DNA of 20,999 nt, from the NCBI GenBank assembly GCA_016209345.1, contig JACQWH010000013.1, positions 1-20,999 on the forward strand, written 5' to 3'. The position numbers were made by a program, and so were the translations under genes. The notes under the pieces are model-generated. The model was not told the origin of the DNA. It ran no database searches and worked only from the letters and a program-made list of their open reading frames with translations. Below are positions 20,232 to 20,999 of this stretch, piece by piece (the first letter of the stretch is position 1; each line of letters starts with the position of its first letter). Source of the DNA: Candidatus Uhrbacteria bacterium. Its GTDB lineage: Bacteria; Patescibacteriota; Patescibacteriia; JACQRZ01.

Positions 20232-20999
20232 TCAGTTTGGTGAAAGAACAGGCGTACCGGGCGGATAGAACTGTGATTGTGGTATGACTTGTTTGAGGAG
20301 CTTGGCGTGCGACCATGAAAGCCGAACGCGAGCGTCGCCGGTAAGCTCCGAGTAGTCGACGCGGATATGGTAGAGTTGGCCGCGGCGAAGCGTTTTCGTT
20401 CCCGAATGTTCGGCAAAGACATCGTTCCCCTTATCGATAAGGGTGGGCATGTCGTCATAGATTTGCGATTCTTCCACCCATAGCCGCGCGGAGTCGTCGG
20501 CGCGGAGCGAGAACGTATAGTCGCCATCGTATTGGGGTTGGACATATCCTTCCCAGCGAACGGAAAAACCATCGGCGGGGACGGAGTAGTATGGTATGCC
20601 ATAACTCCAGGCAAAATCAATCGCCGGATCGATGCGCTCAACCGCCGGATAGGGGAGCGCATGATCATAAGCGGTATTTCCTCCGCGATAGTATCGTCCG
20701 CGCAAGCCCGTGCCGTTTCCCGGGGGCGGTCCGACCGGCTCAGGCGCGGAGTAGAGCTGGCTTTGAGGCACAATCTCTTTTTGCTGATGCGCGCTTGACC
20801 ATGAGAGCCGCGCTCGGGCATATCCTCTCATCTCAAACTGTTCCATTTGAATAAAATGTCGGCGCCCCGCCTCAAGTTTTTTCTTTCCGGTATAGTCCAC
20901 TCCCGGCACCGTGATCCAGTGCCACTCATCGATAAGAGGCGATGTTCCCGGCTCAATACTGTTTTGATCTTTTTCACTGAGCCAAAGCCGTACACCATC
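20232..20999 (-). CDS. Tandem PA14-domain protein, N-terminal part outside the window
   Basis: The frame is open from the right edge of the window, so the gene is 5'-truncated here; the visible part is the last 255 residues with the stop at 20232-20234. It contains the C-terminal part of one PA14 domain (DGVRLWLSE, then a basic-aromatic stretch ending in RARLSWSSAHQQKEIVPQSQ) and a complete second one (GLRGRYYRGG, FSVRWEGYVQPQYDGDYTF, DDSARLWVEES, HIRVDYSELTGDARVRLSWS, VIPQSQFYPPGTP). PA14 domains bind carbohydrates and occur in glycosidases, adhesins and large surface proteins, so an exported, sugar-binding surface role is likely. No signal peptide can be seen because the N-terminus is missing. 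A GTG start at 20909 is in frame but would cut the first domain and is not used. Confidence 0.85.
   Translation of the reverse strand, partial: DGVRLWLSEKDQNSIEPGTSPLIDEWHWITVPGVDYTGKKKLEAGRRHFIQMEQFEMRGYARARLSWSSAHQQKEIVPQSQLYSAPEPVGPPPGNGTGLRGRYYRGGNTAYDHALPYPAVERIDPAIDFAWSYGIPYYSVPADGFSVRWEGYVQPQYDGDYTFSLRADDSARLWVEESQIYDDMPTLIDKGNDVFAEHSGTKTLRRGQLYHIRVDYSELTGDARVRLSWSHAKLLKQVIPQSQFYPPGTPVLSPN

Noticed and set aside
20105..20821. 238-codon minus-strand frame overlapping the PA14 gene and the isomerase end
   Set aside because: Ser/Arg/Thr-rich translation in an alternative frame of a PA14-coding region; the PA14 frame has clear domain repeats.

Overview
The window (about 21 kb) looks like a chromosomal segment of an uncultivated, small-genome bacterium, most likely Patescibacteria/CPR (Parcubacteria-like). 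This is inferred from gene content and style: tightly packed genes, few strong Shine-Dalgarno (SD) sites, a membrane-anchored double-AAA Clp-like ATPase, a tiny lysine-rich H1-like protein, SET-domain proteins, and isolated members of pathways with no other pathway genes nearby. TGA reads as stop throughout. I see no rRNA, tRNA, CRISPR array, transposase or phage gene, so there is no direct taxonomic marker.

Layout. 1-275: non-coding flank with a strongly foldable RNA-like element (about 6-142) and a good promoter for a membrane-anchored SurA-N-like chaperone (276-926). 923-3983, minus strand: a small membrane protein followed by a membrane-anchored ClpC-like AAA+ protein, divergent from an RdgB/HAM1 nucleotide-pool phosphatase (4096-4686). 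4683-5176: an inverted-repeat operator/promoter and a Fic-fold protein lacking the catalytic histidine. 5202-7995, plus strand: DJ-1/PfpI protein, a small helical hypothetical, a PP2C-type phosphatase, a DUF218 (YdcF-like) protein and an archaeal-type lumazine synthase homologue. 8063-11082: HAD phosphatase, NUDIX hydrolase, HD-domain protein and CYTH-domain protein, closely spaced. 11123-12133: a promoter, a repeat-like hairpin, an unusually strong SD, a 16-residue lysine-rich H1-like peptide, a terminator-like hairpin, and two tandem SET-domain genes. 12150-13472, minus strand: a PurD-like ATP-grasp enzyme. 13612-20215: an overlapping operon of FAD oxidoreductase, two polytopic GT-C-like glycosyltransferases, a cyanophycin-synthetase-like ATP-grasp ligase and a bifunctional phosphoglucose/phosphomannose isomerase. 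20232-20999, minus strand: the C-terminal part of a tandem-PA14 protein that runs out of the window.

The 13.6-20.2 kb operon reads as cell-envelope sugar or polymer assembly: sugar-phosphate supply, lipid-linked sugar transfer in the membrane, a redox step and an ATP-dependent ligation. The 5.2-11.1 kb stretch is a house-cleaning and nucleotide-phosphate assortment (PP2C, HAD, NUDIX, HD, CYTH, DJ-1). The most unusual locus is 11.1-12.1 kb, where a basic H1-like peptide sits just upstream of two different SET lysine-methyltransferase-like genes. This suggests, by inference only, a bacterial writer/substrate pair for lysine methylation. The second standout is the ClpC-like protein, whose first ATPase ring and both substrate-gripping pore loops appear degenerate.
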